Positions 50,694 through 60,054 of a DNA stretch of 64,000 nt are shown piece after piece. Both the position numbers and the translations under genes were made by a program. The notes under the pieces are model-generated. The model ran no database searches and was not told the DNA's origin. It saw only the letters and a list, made by a program, of their open reading frames with translations. Each line of letters opens with the position of its first letter. Position 1 is the stretch's first letter. This DNA is from Paraburkholderia fungorum. GTDB lineage: Bacteria > Pseudomonadota > Gammaproteobacteria > Burkholderiales > Burkholderiaceae. The stretch covers positions 274,733-338,732 of the forward strand of contig NZ_CADFGE010000010.1 of assembly GCF_902833645.1 (NCBI RefSeq). The letters run 5' to 3'.

Positions 50694-51456
50694 GATCTTT
50701 CCTCAAACTGTCGTACGTTGTGGACCCCGCTGCCCGTTGGCCGGCCGGTACAGACGAATTTAAATAACGGCGGGTGAAAACCGCCGGCAACGCCGCTTAA
50801 CGGATTATGCGTGATGTTAGCGGAATACCCTGACTTAGTAAATTTGAAAAACAAATCTTGACGGAGAAATAGAACGTATGAAGAAAACCATTATTTCGCG
50901 TTTCATATGAGTACCGGCATACGATCGGCCATAGCAATGAATCATACCGGATACGCACTAACCATGATGCCGTAAAAGCTTACACAGACTTGCTTCGAAG
51001 CTTTCTGCCCGGGTCGGCGCATTTATTTCGGATGATGGGATTTGCAATGGCAATTCACCGTCATCGCATCAAGAAATGTTTCAAACGTGAACTCCGTACA
51101 TCGCAAATAATGAACATTCAATCCCGCTTTTATTCGCAAATCGGGAATTTATCGGCGATGGCAATGTGGCGAACCGCACATTTAATGAAACAATCCGAAT
51201 TAAGCATTTCGAAACCTGGATTTCAGACGTCTGGAAATGTTTCGATAATGAAACATCGGCTTCTTTTTCGTATGATAAATATCGGTTTCCTTTGCTTCTT
51301 GACCGGCGAAAACATCAGATGATTAAGCATCGCGGCGGGAATCGTGCCAGCTGCCTCCTTAAACAAAGTTTCATGCCTGGATCGTGCTGTTTAAGAATTC
51401 CCGCTGCGGGCCGGCATCATAATTTACCTACCGTGAGAGCAGGAAGGAGTAGAGAC
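50694..51456. other. AT-rich intergenic stretch without a credible gene
   Basis: About 760 bases are distinctly richer in A and T than the rest of the window. The palindromic core GAAATGTTTC occurs twice (51073-51082 and 51234-51243), with related GAAAC and GTTTC motifs around. Reading frames here have atypical composition and no recognisable domain. The stretch must contain the promoters of the GlxA-type gene and the small gene at 51457. Confidence 0.6.
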
Positions 51457-51831
51457 ATGTCGCGCCCCATGAGCATCGAGAGAGTCAACGAATATGGACA
51501 GAACGCAGTTCGCATCGCCATCGACGACCGCGCGGTACTGCTCGAAGTGGCCGATCTGGACGCCGTGATCGAGCACCTCAGCGCGCTGCGCGCCACGATG
51601 CGTCCGGAAGTGCCGAAAGAGCCGCTGCGCACTCATCAGTATGTGATCGAGATCGATCCGTGCTGGCACACTGAAAAACATCCGCTGCATGACGGCGCCG
51701 TGCTGTTCCTGCGGCATTCCGGCCTCGGCTGGGCCGGCTTCGCGCTCCCCACTGAAAGCCTCGCGAGGCTCCATCACGCCTTGACCCAGCAACTGGAAGC
51801 ATCGCTCGAAGTACACGGCATGCTCAATTGA
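51457..51831 (+). CDS. Conserved-looking hypothetical protein
   Basis: This 124-residue soluble protein (MSRPMSIERVNEYGQNAVRI...) has no signal peptide, no membrane segment and no domain I recognise. A strong AGGAAGGAG site lies upstream of the ATG, base composition returns to the genome norm exactly at its start, and a terminator follows. It is therefore a real gene of unknown function. A longer upstream frame through the AT-rich stretch is rejected. Confidence 0.75.
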   Translation: MSRPMSIERVNEYGQNAVRIAIDDRAVLLEVADLDAVIEHLSALRATMRPEVPKEPLRTHQYVIEIDPCWHTEKHPLHDGAVLFLRHSGLGWAGFALPTESLARLHHALTQQLEASLEVHGMLN

Positions 51832-51880
51832 AAAAACCCGCCGCGTGATAGCGGTTACTTTCATTCAGGTCTCTTTCCGA

Positions 51881-51909
51881 AGCACGGCTCTGGCCGTGCT
51901 CTTTTTTTG
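51881..51909 (+). terminator. Rho-independent terminator
   Basis: An 8-base perfect stem (AGCACGGC / GCCGTGCT) with loop TCTG is followed by CTTTTTTTG. It ends the transcript of the small gene at 51457. Confidence 0.92.
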
Positions 51910-52076
51910 CCAATTATTTGGGATTGCTCGTTGATAGAAAAATGGATCGATGCAAAGTCGATTCCTTGCAGTTCATGAACATTGCACAAAATTAAAAAAG
52001 ACTTAATCCACCTAGCAGTTCCGTTTTACCTGCGATCGCCGATGATGCGCTCATCGTCCTTCTCTACTGTTCCAAC

Positions 52077-53000
52077 ATGAACCAGCTACAAGCGATGCGT
52101 GTCTTCACACGGGTGGTCGATCTCGCCAGCTTCAATCTTGCGGCGAGACAGCTAGGGATGTCCGCAGCAGCGGTCACGCGCAGTGTCGGCACTTTGGAAG
52201 CGCATCTGAATATGCGCCTGCTGAACCGCACCACGCGCAGTCTTTCGCTGACCGATGTGGGCCGTGAATATCTCGACGGTTGCCGCACGATCATCGAGAA
52301 ACTCGACGAGATGGAGTCGAACCTGCTGGAGACAACGCGCGATCCGCAGGGCACGTTGCGAATCGCCACGCCGATGACATTCGCGACCGCCGGGTTGGGC
52401 ACGTTGCTGGCCGCGTATCGCACCCTGCATCCACGCGTGGACTTCGACGTGACGACGTTCGACACGCATATCGATCTGGTGGAAGGCGGTTTCGACGTAT
52501 GTTTCTCCGACGACCGGCGGCTCGCCAACTCGTCGCTGGTGAGCCGCATGCTGACCAGCATCGATGAAATGACGGTCGCCTCGCCGGCCTATCTGGCACG
52601 TCACGGCACACCTCGCGATCCTGCTGCGTTGAACCGCCACGGCCTGCTGACCGTCTCCGACGGTTCGTCGCGCGCGTGGGAGTTCTCGGACGCAGACGGC
52701 ATCTACCGCGTCAATACCGGCAGCGCGCTCACCGCCACGAGCAGTGCAATGGTGCGGGTGGCCGCGCTCAGCCACATGGGTATCGCGTTGCTGCCACAGC
52801 CGATCATTGCCGACGATCTCGCCCAAGGCGCGCTCGTCCCCGTACTCGAGCAGTTCGAAATCAACGGCGGGCCACGTCAAGTGTCGATTCTCTATTCCGG
52901 CCGCAATTACCTGTCGATGCGCGTGCGCAGTTTCATCGACTTCGCGGTCAGCCAGTATCGCGCGCCGGACCGTCCGGTCGCACTGCGGGCAGTAGCCTGA
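52077..53000 (+). CDS. LysR-family transcriptional regulator (CrgA-like group)
   Basis: This 307-residue LysR protein starts MNQLQAMRVFTRVVDLASFN and has LGMSAAAVTRSVGTLEAHL as recognition helix and a complete effector domain (GTLRIATPMTFATAGLG). The N-terminus matches the large MDRLQAMRVF group. Unusually, an OmpR-type response regulator gene follows after only 16 bases in the same direction, and then an RND efflux operon. The LysR protein may control that operon. Confidence 0.92.
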   Translation: MNQLQAMRVFTRVVDLASFNLAARQLGMSAAAVTRSVGTLEAHLNMRLLNRTTRSLSLTDVGREYLDGCRTIIEKLDEMESNLLETTRDPQGTLRIATPMTFATAGLGTLLAAYRTLHPRVDFDVTTFDTHIDLVEGGFDVCFSDDRRLANSSLVSRMLTSIDEMTVASPAYLARHGTPRDPAALNRHGLLTVSDGSSRAWEFSDADGIYRVNTGSALTATSSAMVRVAALSHMGIALLPQPIIADDLAQGALVPVLEQFEINGGPRQVSILYSGRNYLSMRVRSFIDFAVSQYRAPDRPVALRAVA

Positions 53001-53016
53001 ACCAGGCTCGCACATC

Positions 53017-53691
53017 ATGCCCAGAATACTGACGATCGAAGACGATGAGCTGATCGCCCACGACATCGTGCGCACGCTCAGCGCGAGTGGTTTCGCGGTC
53101 GACGTGGCGCGCACCGGCCGCGAAGGCATGGCAAAGGTCATGGCAGGCGACTACGACGTCGTCACACTCGACCGCATGCTGCCCGACCTCGACGGCCTGA
53201 CCATCGTGGCGACGATGCGGGGCGTCGGCATGGAAACGCCGGTGCTCGTGATGAGCGCGATGTCCGATGTCGATCAGCGCATTCAAGGTCTGCGCGCCGG
53301 TGGCGACGACTATCTGACCAAGCCGTTCTCGCCCGAGGAAATGTTCGCGCGCGTCGAGGTGCTGTTACGTCGCCGGCCACGTCACGCCAAAGCTGAAACG
53401 CTGCTGCGCAGCGGCTCGCTCGAACTCGATCTGGTACGCCGCAAGGTCACCTACCGGCAACGCGAACTCGACCTGCAGCCCACCGAATTCCGCGTACTCG
53501 AGTTCATGATGCGCCACGCCGGCCAGGTGCTCACGCGCACGATGATTTTCGAAGCCGTGTGGGGTTGCCGCTTCGATCCCGGCACCAATCTGATCGACGT
53601 ACATGTAGGCCGTTTGCGCAAAAAGGTCGAGACACCCGGCGAGCGTCCGTTGATTCGCACCATTCGCGGTTCGGGCTATCTGTTCGGCTGA
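53017..53691 (+). CDS. OmpR/PhoB-family response regulator without neighbouring kinase
   Basis: This 224-residue regulator has a receiver domain (ILTIEDDELIAHDI, phospho-acceptor Asp52 in VVTLDRMLPDLDG, conserved Lys in YLTKPFSPEEM) and a C-terminal winged helix (LQPTEFRVLEFMMRHAGQVL, LIDVHVGRLRKKVE, IRTIRGSGYLF). No histidine kinase gene lies on either side. It sits between a LysR gene and an RND operon, which suggests control of the pump by a kinase encoded elsewhere. Confidence 0.94.
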   Translation: MPRILTIEDDELIAHDIVRTLSASGFAVDVARTGREGMAKVMAGDYDVVTLDRMLPDLDGLTIVATMRGVGMETPVLVMSAMSDVDQRIQGLRAGGDDYLTKPFSPEEMFARVEVLLRRRPRHAKAETLLRSGSLELDLVRRKVTYRQRELDLQPTEFRVLEFMMRHAGQVLTRTMIFEAVWGCRFDPGTNLIDVHVGRLRKKVETPGERPLIRTIRGSGYLFG

Positions 53692-53720
53692 CGCCGCTCT
53701 ACTCGCAGGGTTTCTGACCA

Positions 53721-53750
53721 GGCTTTAGCGCTGCATGCAGCGCTAAAGCC
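53721..53750. promoter_or_regulatory. Perfect 30-base palindrome upstream of RND operon
   Basis: The whole 30-base stretch is self-complementary: GGCTTTAGCGCTGCA followed directly by its reverse complement. A second small palindrome, CGTTGCAACG, adjoins it at 53750-53759, and ACTCGC/GCGAGT pair outside. There is no T-run, so it may be an operator or a rho-dependent or processing hairpin rather than a simple terminator. Confidence 0.6.
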
Positions 53751-53940
53751 GTTGCAACGCGAGTATCGGCGCAATCGCGCACATCGTCCCGGCTTCCTAA
53801 AACTAGTTTCATTTGTTTAGTCCACGACTGTTAGGACCCGCTCTCCAGAATGCCGTTACCGGGCCCGCGCAATCGGTGCGTGCCCTAACCGCCACACGCC
53901 CGCGCGGATTCAAGCGCGCCTCTGAACGGAGCAGCCTTCG

Positions 53941-56900
53941 ATGTTAAAAATAGTCCGGTTGGCTTTGACCCGGCCCTATACGTTCATCGTGCTTGCGATG
54001 CTGATCCTGTTGATCGGCCCGCTTGCCGCGTTGCGAACGCCGACGGATATCTTTCCCGACATCCGCATTCCCGTGATCAGCGTGGTGTGGAACTATGCCG
54101 GCCTGCAACCGGATGATATGTCCGGACGCATCGTCACCTACTACGAACGCACGCTCGGCACGACGGTGAACGACGTCGCGCATATCGAGTCGCAATCGTT
54201 TCGCGGCTACGGCATCGTCAAGATATTCTTCCAGCCGACCGTGGATATCCGCACCGCCACCGCACAGGTGACCTCGGTTTCGCAAACGGTGCTCAAGCAG
54301 ATGCCGCCGGGCACCACGCCGCCGCAGATTCTGAACTACAACGCGTCGACCGTGCCGGTCCTGCAACTGGCGTTGACCAGCAACACGCTCGACGAACAGA
54401 AGCTCGCCGACTACGCGACCAATTTCATTCGTCCGCAATTGCTGAGCGTGCCCGGCGTGGCGATTCCGACACCGTACGGCGGCAAGACCCGTGAGGTACA
54501 GATCGATCTCGATCCACAGGCGCTGCAGGCAAAAAAGCTCTCCGCCAACGATGTCGCCACCGCCCTCGCACAGCAGAACCAGATCATTCCGGCCGGTACC
54601 GAGAAGATCGGCCGCTTCGAATACAACATCAAGCTGAACAACAGCCCGCTCGCGCTCGACGAACTGAATGCGCTGCCGATCAAGACGGTGGACGGCGCAA
54701 CAATCTATATCCGCGACGTGGCTCACGTGCGCGACGGCTATCCGCCACAAGGCAACGTAGTGCGAGTGGACGGTCATCGCGCGGTTCTAATGAGCATTCT
54801 GAAGAACGGCTCCGCGTCGACGCTCGACATCATCTCCGGGGTCAAGGCGCAGTTGCCGCGTATTGAAGCGACGCTGCCGCCCGGCCTGAAGCTCGTGACG
54901 ATGGGCGATCAATCGACCTTTGTGAAGGGCGCCGTCAGCGGCGTGGCGCGTGAAGGCGTGATCGCCGCCGCGCTCACTTCGCTGATGATTCTGCTGTTCC
55001 TCGGCAGCTGGCGCTCGACGCTGATCATTGCGGCGTCGATTCCGCTCGCCGTGCTGGCGGCCATTGCCGGCCTCGCCGCCATGGGCGAAACGCTCAATGT
55101 GATGACGCTCGGCGGCCTTGCGCTCGCGGTCGGGATTCTGGTCGACGACGCCACCGTCACAATCGAAAACATCAACTGGCATCTCGAACAAGGCAAGGAC
55201 GTGCGCAGCGCGATTATGGACGGCGCCGCGCAGATCGTCGCGCCCGCGTTCGTGTCGCTGCTGTGCATCTGCATTGTGTTCGTGCCGATGCTGCTGCTCA
55301 ACGGCATCGCGCGTTTCCTGTTCGTGCCGATGGCCGAAGCGGTGATCTTCGCGATGATCGCGTCGTTCATTCTCTCGCGTACGTTCGTGCCGATGATGGC
55401 GCAGTACCTGTTGCGCCCTCATGCGTCCGGCGGCCACGCCTCCGGCGAACTGGCCGCGGTGATGGACCCGCACGGCGACCACGCGCATGCGGCACCCTCG
55501 CGCAATCCGCTGGTGCGTTTTCAGCGCGGCTTCGAACGTCGTTTCGAGCGCGTGCGCAGCGTGTACCGGATCGTGCTCGGTCTTGCGCTCACGTATCGCA
55601 AACGCTTCGTGGCGGGCTTCCTGGTCGTGGTCGGCGCGTCCTTCCTGCTCGCGCCGTGGCTCGGCCGCAATTTCTTCCCGGATATCGACTCCGGCGCGAT
55701 CTCGATCCACGTGCGCGCCCCGATCGGCACACGGGTCGAAGATACCGCCGCGGAATTCGACCGGATCGAGAATGCGGTGCGCCGCGCGATTCCGCCCGAC
55801 CAGTTGCGCAGTATCGTCGACAATATCGGCCTGCCCAATAGCGGGATCAACCTGACCTATAACAACAGCGGCACCACCGGACCGCAGGACGGCGACATTC
55901 TCATCTCGCTCAACGAGAACCACCAGCCGACCGCCCACTTTGTGCGCGAGCTCCGCGAAACACTGCCGCGCCAGTTTCCGGGGACAACCTTCGCGTTTCT
56001 GCCGGCCGATATCGTCAGCCAGATCCTGAATTTCGGCGCACCCGCGCCGATCGATCTGCAGGTGGCAGGACCGAACCAGGCGGCCAATCATCGCTACGCC
56101 AACGAGGTGATGCGGCGTATGCGTCTGATTCCCGGCATTGCCGATACGCGCATCCAGCAGGCCGCGACGTATCCGCAGTTCACCGTGTCGGTAGACCGTT
56201 CGCGTGCCGATCAGCTCGGCATTACCGAACAGGACGTGACCAATTCCGTAGTGGCGAGCCTCTCGGGTACCAGCCAGGTGTCGCCGACGTACTGGTTGAA
56301 TCCGAAGAACGGCGTGTCGTATCCGATCGTCGCGCAGACACCGCAATACGACATGACGTCCCTGTCGAATCTGAGCAACCTGCCGGTGACCGGCAAGAGC
56401 GGCCAGGCGCAGATTCTCGGCGGCATCGCGACCATTACGCGCGGCGTCGGCAATGCGGTGGTGTCGCACTACAACATCGAACCGCTCTACGACGTGTTCG
56501 CGACCACCCAGGGGCAGGATTTGGGCGCCGTCGCCGCGAAGATTCAGAACATCGTCCATGCGAGCGCGAAAGACGTGCCGAAAGGCTCGATTGTCACGCT
56601 GCGCGGTCAGGTGCAAACGATGAATAGCGCGTTCCTCGGCTTGTCGCTAGGGCTGGTCGGCGCGATTCTGCTGATCTATCTGCTGATCGTCGTGAACTTC
56701 CACTCGTGGAGCGACGCGTTCGTGATCGTCACCGCGTTGCCCGCGGCGCTGGCCGGCATCGTGTGGATGCTGTTCACCACGCATACGCCGCTGTCGGTGC
56801 CCGCACTGACCGGCGCGATTCTCTGCATGGGCGTCGCGACCGCCAACAGCATTCTGGTGGTCAGCTTCGCCCGCGAACGGCTGGCGGTGACCGGTAACGC

Positions 56901-57222
56901 GCTGGTCGCGGCAATGGAAGCCGGTTTCACGCGCTTTCGCCCGGTGCTGATGACGGCGCTCGCGATGATCATCGGTATGGCGCCGATGGCGCTCGGCCTC
57001 GGCGACGGCGGCGAGCAGAACGCGCCGCTCGGCCGCGCCGTCATCGGCGGCCTGATCTGCGCGACCTTCGCCACGCTGCTCTTCGTACCGGTCGTGTTCA
57101 GCCTCGTGCACCGGCGCGACGCCGGCGCTCACGGTCCGTCGCACGGCCCATCGCATCGCTCATCCAACGATCCCTCACACGATCACTCATCGTCCGAACC
57201 CGGAGTCCAACATGTCCACTGA
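53941..57222 (+). CDS. RND efflux pump, inner-membrane permease subunit
   Basis: This 1093-residue permease is of the HAE type (AcrB-like length), with TM1 near 12-30, two large periplasmic loops and the proton-relay region GILVDDATVTIENI (Asp402, Asp403) in TM4. TM10 reads GVATANSILVVSF, without the Lys that AcrB has in the equivalent AKNAIL segment. The C-terminal tail after about residue 1060 is rich in His, Ser and Asp and ends VQHVH. The stop overlaps the adaptor gene by 11 bases. The substrate is unknown; the His tail may bind metal but does not prove metal export. Confidence 0.92.
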   Translation: MLKIVRLALTRPYTFIVLAMLILLIGPLAALRTPTDIFPDIRIPVISVVWNYAGLQPDDMSGRIVTYYERTLGTTVNDVAHIESQSFRGYGIVKIFFQPTVDIRTATAQVTSVSQTVLKQMPPGTTPPQILNYNASTVPVLQLALTSNTLDEQKLADYATNFIRPQLLSVPGVAIPTPYGGKTREVQIDLDPQALQAKKLSANDVATALAQQNQIIPAGTEKIGRFEYNIKLNNSPLALDELNALPIKTVDGATIYIRDVAHVRDGYPPQGNVVRVDGHRAVLMSILKNGSASTLDIISGVKAQLPRIEATLPPGLKLVTMGDQSTFVKGAVSGVAREGVIAAALTSLMILLFLGSWRSTLIIAASIPLAVLAAIAGLAAMGETLNVMTLGGLALAVGILVDDATVTIENINWHLEQGKDVRSAIMDGAAQIVAPAFVSLLCICIVFVPMLLLNGIARFLFVPMAEAVIFAMIASFILSRTFVPMMAQYLLRPHASGGHASGELAAVMDPHGDHAHAAPSRNPLVRFQRGFERRFERVRSVYRIVLGLALTYRKRFVAGFLVVVGASFLLAPWLGRNFFPDIDSGAISIHVRAPIGTRVEDTAAEFDRIENAVRRAIPPDQLRSIVDNIGLPNSGINLTYNNSGTTGPQDGDILISLNENHQPTAHFVRELRETLPRQFPGTTFAFLPADIVSQILNFGAPAPIDLQVAGPNQAANHRYANEVMRRMRLIPGIADTRIQQAATYPQFTVSVDRSRADQLGITEQDVTNSVVASLSGTSQVSPTYWLNPKNGVSYPIVAQTPQYDMTSLSNLSNLPVTGKSGQAQILGGIATITRGVGNAVVSHYNIEPLYDVFATTQGQDLGAVAAKIQNIVHASAKDVPKGSIVTLRGQVQTMNSAFLGLSLGLVGAILLIYLLIVVNFHSWSDAFVIVTALPAALAGIVWMLFTTHTPLSVPALTGAILCMGVATANSILVVSFARERLAVTGNALVAAMEAGFTRFRPVLMTALAMIIGMAPMALGLGDGGEQNAPLGRAVIGGLICATFATLLFVPVVFSLVHRRDAGAHGPSHGPSHRSSNDPSHDHSSSEPGVQHVH

Positions 57223-58426
57223 GATCGAGATCAATTCGCCGAAGCGGCTGCGTCATCTGAAGCTGGTCGGTATCGTCGCGCTGCTGGCGGCAGCGGGCAT
57301 CGTGACGAGCGGCATTGCCAGCCGCGTGCACGCGAAACAGGAACTCACCACCTGGTCAGCCGAGCAAGCCGTGCCGACGGTGGTTGCCTACACGCCGAAG
57401 CATGACCTCGACGCGCAGGCACTGGTGTTGCCCGGACGCCTCTCCGCCTTCGTCAACGCACCGATCTATGCGCGCGTATCAGGTTATCTGCATGCGTGGT
57501 ATGCCGATATCGGCACGCATGTCAAAGCCGGCCAGTTGCTCGGCGTGATCGACACGCCCGACCTCGATCAGCAATTGCTGCAGGCTCGCGCCGATCTGCA
57601 GAATTCGGTGGCGAACGAAAAACTCGCCGCCTCCACGGCCAGCCGCTGGACCAGGATGCTCCAGCAGGATTCGGTCTCCCAGCAGGATGCCGACGAAAAG
57701 ACCAGCGATCTAGTTGCCAAGCAGGCGACGGTAGCCGCCGCGCAAGCCAACGTGCGGCGTCTCGAAGCGCTCGAATCGTTCAAACGCATTACCGCGCCGT
57801 TCGACGGCATCGTCACCGCGCGCACCACCGACATCGGCGCGCTCATCAATGCGGGCGGCGGCAACGGGCCCGAACTGTTCACGGTCTCCGACGCCCGTCA
57901 GCTGCGTGTCTATGTGAGCGTGCCGCAGGACGAGGCGGCCGCCATCAAACCCGGCATGACCGCCACACTCACGGTACCGGAACGGCCCGGCGTGAAATTC
58001 AACGCCAAACTGGTCGACACCGACGACGCAATCACGCCTTCCTCGGGCACACTGCTGGTGCAGCTCGCGGTCGACAACCAGGATGGCTTGCTGATCCCCG
58101 GCGAATACACCGAGGTGCACTTCGCGTTGCCGACCAACTCGCACGCGCTGTCGATCCCGGCCAGTTCGCTTATCTTCCGGCAGGCCGGCTTGCAGGTTGC
58201 CGTAGTCGGCAACGATAACCGCGCCGTGCTCAAATCGGTGTCGATCGCCACGGATCTCGGCACGCACGTCGAGATCGCGTCAGGTCTGAATCCCACCGAC
58301 CGCGTGATCGACAACCCGCCCGACTCGCTCGCGTCCGGCGACGAAGTGCGGCTCGAAAGCAAGCCGGCCGGTACGACGGACACGTCGCTAGCCGAACGCC
58401 GGCCGGCGGAGAGCGCTCATGGATAA
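57212..58426 (+). CDS. RND efflux pump, periplasmic adaptor (membrane fusion) protein
   Basis: This 404-residue adaptor has one N-terminal membrane segment (VGIVALLAAAGIVTSGI). The lipoyl halves are around YARVSGYLHAWYADIGTHV and FKRITAPFDGIVTARTTDIG, with a coiled coil between them, then beta-barrel and membrane-proximal domains. It lacks a lipobox, so it is anchored by the helix. It overlaps both the permease gene (11 bases) and the outer-membrane gene (8 bases), so the three subunits are made together. Confidence 0.93.
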   Translation: MSTEIEINSPKRLRHLKLVGIVALLAAAGIVTSGIASRVHAKQELTTWSAEQAVPTVVAYTPKHDLDAQALVLPGRLSAFVNAPIYARVSGYLHAWYADIGTHVKAGQLLGVIDTPDLDQQLLQARADLQNSVANEKLAASTASRWTRMLQQDSVSQQDADEKTSDLVAKQATVAAAQANVRRLEALESFKRITAPFDGIVTARTTDIGALINAGGGNGPELFTVSDARQLRVYVSVPQDEAAAIKPGMTATLTVPERPGVKFNAKLVDTDDAITPSSGTLLVQLAVDNQDGLLIPGEYTEVHFALPTNSHALSIPASSLIFRQAGLQVAVVGNDNRAVLKSVSIATDLGTHVEIASGLNPTDRVIDNPPDSLASGDEVRLESKPAGTTDTSLAERRPAESAHG

Positions 58427-59909
58427 ACGCCGCATCTGCATCGCCCTGGCGGCCGCGGCGCTGGTGAGCGGCTGCTCGTTTGCGCCGGCCTACCAGGCAC
58501 CCGCCACCCGCATCCCCACGACCTTCAAGGAAGGCGGCGCCTGGCAGCTCGCCAGACCGGCCGACCGCGTGCCGCGTGACGCGTGGTGGCGCGTCTATCG
58601 CGATCCCGTACTCGACCATCTCGAAGTTCAGGTGGCGGCGGCCAATCCGGACGTGGCCGCCGCGATGGCGCGGCATGACGAGGCCACCGCCTATTTGTCG
58701 CAAGCCCGTTCGGGCCTGTTCCCGACCATCGGCGCGGAAGCGTCCGTCGAACGCCAAAGGCAATCGGATAATCGCCCGCTGCGGGGTGTCGGTCAGCCCG
58801 CGGTGTACGGCGCGAATACCGTCGACGTCGGCATCGGTTACGACCTCGACCTGTGGGGCAAGATCCGCAACGAGGTTTCAGCAGGCCGCTCGGCAATGCA
58901 GGCCAGCGAGGCCGATCTCCAGTCGGTGCGCCTGAGCTTGCAGGCAAATCTGGCCAGTGCGTACTTCAATCTGCGCGGGCTGGACGAGCAGCAGCAACTG
59001 CTCAACGATACGATCGATACCTATCAGCACGCGCTCAAGCTCACGTTGAGCCGCCACGCGGGAGGCATTGCATCCGATCTCGATGTGTCGCGCGCGCAAA
59101 CGCAACTCGACACCGCGCGCGCTTCCGCGGACGACATCGCAGCACGCCGCGCGCTGTACGAGCACGCGATCGCCAGCCTGACCGGCACACCGGCGTCCTC
59201 GTTCACACTCGCACCGGAGATCGAAACGGCGTACCTGCCATCGATTCCAACCGGCGTGCCGGCCGCGCTGCTGCAACGGCGTCCCGATATCGCGGCAGCC
59301 GAGCGGCGCGTTGCCGAGGCCAATGCGAAGATCGGCGTGGCCAAGGCAGCGTTCTTCCCGGACATTTCGCTGGGTCTCGACGGCGGCTATCAGAGCGACA
59401 CGCTTTCGCCTTGGCTGATGGCGCCGAACGAAATCTGGTCGGTCGGGCCAAGCCTGGTGTTCACGCTATTCGACGGCGGGCGCCGTGAAGCGATCACACA
59501 GCAGGCGCGCGCGAAGCTCGCCGAGAACGGCGCGAAATACAAGGCGACGGTGCTGCTCGCCTTCCAGCAGGTCGAGGACAACCTGGCCCAACTACATCAT
59601 CTCGGCGACGAGGCCACGCAGCAAAACGAGGCACTGATCGCCGCGCAACGCACCTTGACGCTTTCGATGTCGCGCTATCGCGACGGCGTGGTCAGCTATC
59701 TGGACGTGGTGACCGCGCAGACCACCGAACTGACCACGCAGATCGACGCGCTGAACCTCACTACGCGGCGTTTGCTGGCCTCGGTGGGGTTGATCGAGGC
59801 CCTGGGGGGCGGCTGGTCGCCGGACGGCGCCACAGGCACGCCTGAGGTTCAGGCGGCCAGTGTGCAGGTGGCGCATCCCGATCCCGGAGTGCTCGCATCC
59901 GCGAATTGA
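58419..59909 (+). CDS. Outer-membrane efflux lipoprotein, NodT family
   Basis: This 496-residue TolC-like protein has a lipoprotein signal (ALAAAALVSGC) and SFAPAYQAP, the typical start of NodT-type factors. Two repeats each hold paired strands and long helices (RSGLFPTIGAEASVERQ; KAAFFPDISLGLDGGYQS). It forms the outer-membrane exit of the RND pump. A bidirectional terminator follows at 59981. Confidence 0.94.
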   Translation: MDKRRICIALAAAALVSGCSFAPAYQAPATRIPTTFKEGGAWQLARPADRVPRDAWWRVYRDPVLDHLEVQVAAANPDVAAAMARHDEATAYLSQARSGLFPTIGAEASVERQRQSDNRPLRGVGQPAVYGANTVDVGIGYDLDLWGKIRNEVSAGRSAMQASEADLQSVRLSLQANLASAYFNLRGLDEQQQLLNDTIDTYQHALKLTLSRHAGGIASDLDVSRAQTQLDTARASADDIAARRALYEHAIASLTGTPASSFTLAPEIETAYLPSIPTGVPAALLQRRPDIAAAERRVAEANAKIGVAKAAFFPDISLGLDGGYQSDTLSPWLMAPNEIWSVGPSLVFTLFDGGRREAITQQARAKLAENGAKYKATVLLAFQQVEDNLAQLHHLGDEATQQNEALIAAQRTLTLSMSRYRDGVVSYLDVVTAQTTELTTQIDALNLTTRRLLASVGLIEALGGGWSPDGATGTPEVQAASVQVAHPDPGVLASAN

Positions 59910-59980
59910 ACCGGCTGGCTGAAGCTGCCAGTTGAGTCTGCCGGTTGAATCTCACTGCCGGGTCCGCCAATGCCATAAAA

Positions 59981-60015
59981 AAGTCGCCGGTGATGAACCG
60001 GCGACTTTTTTGTTT
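59981..60015. terminator. Bidirectional rho-independent terminator
   Basis: An 11-base perfect stem (AAGTCGCCGGT / ACCGGCGACTT) with loop GATGA is preceded by an A-run and followed by TTTTTTGTTTT. It serves both the RND operon and the convergent porin gene. Confidence 0.95.
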
Positions 60016-60054
60016 TGGGCAAGCCCGCTGCAACTCGCAGCAAGCTTGCAGCAC

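Noticed and set aside
50990..51322. A 110-codon frame in the AT-rich gap
   Set aside because: No domain, no good ribosome-binding site and a composition matching non-coding AT-rich DNA; it also overlaps the leader of the gene at 51457.
54787..56616. A 609-codon open frame antisense to the RND permease
   Set aside because: Composition is extreme (Arg/His/Ala) and no start signal is seen; the permease on the other strand is unmistakable.
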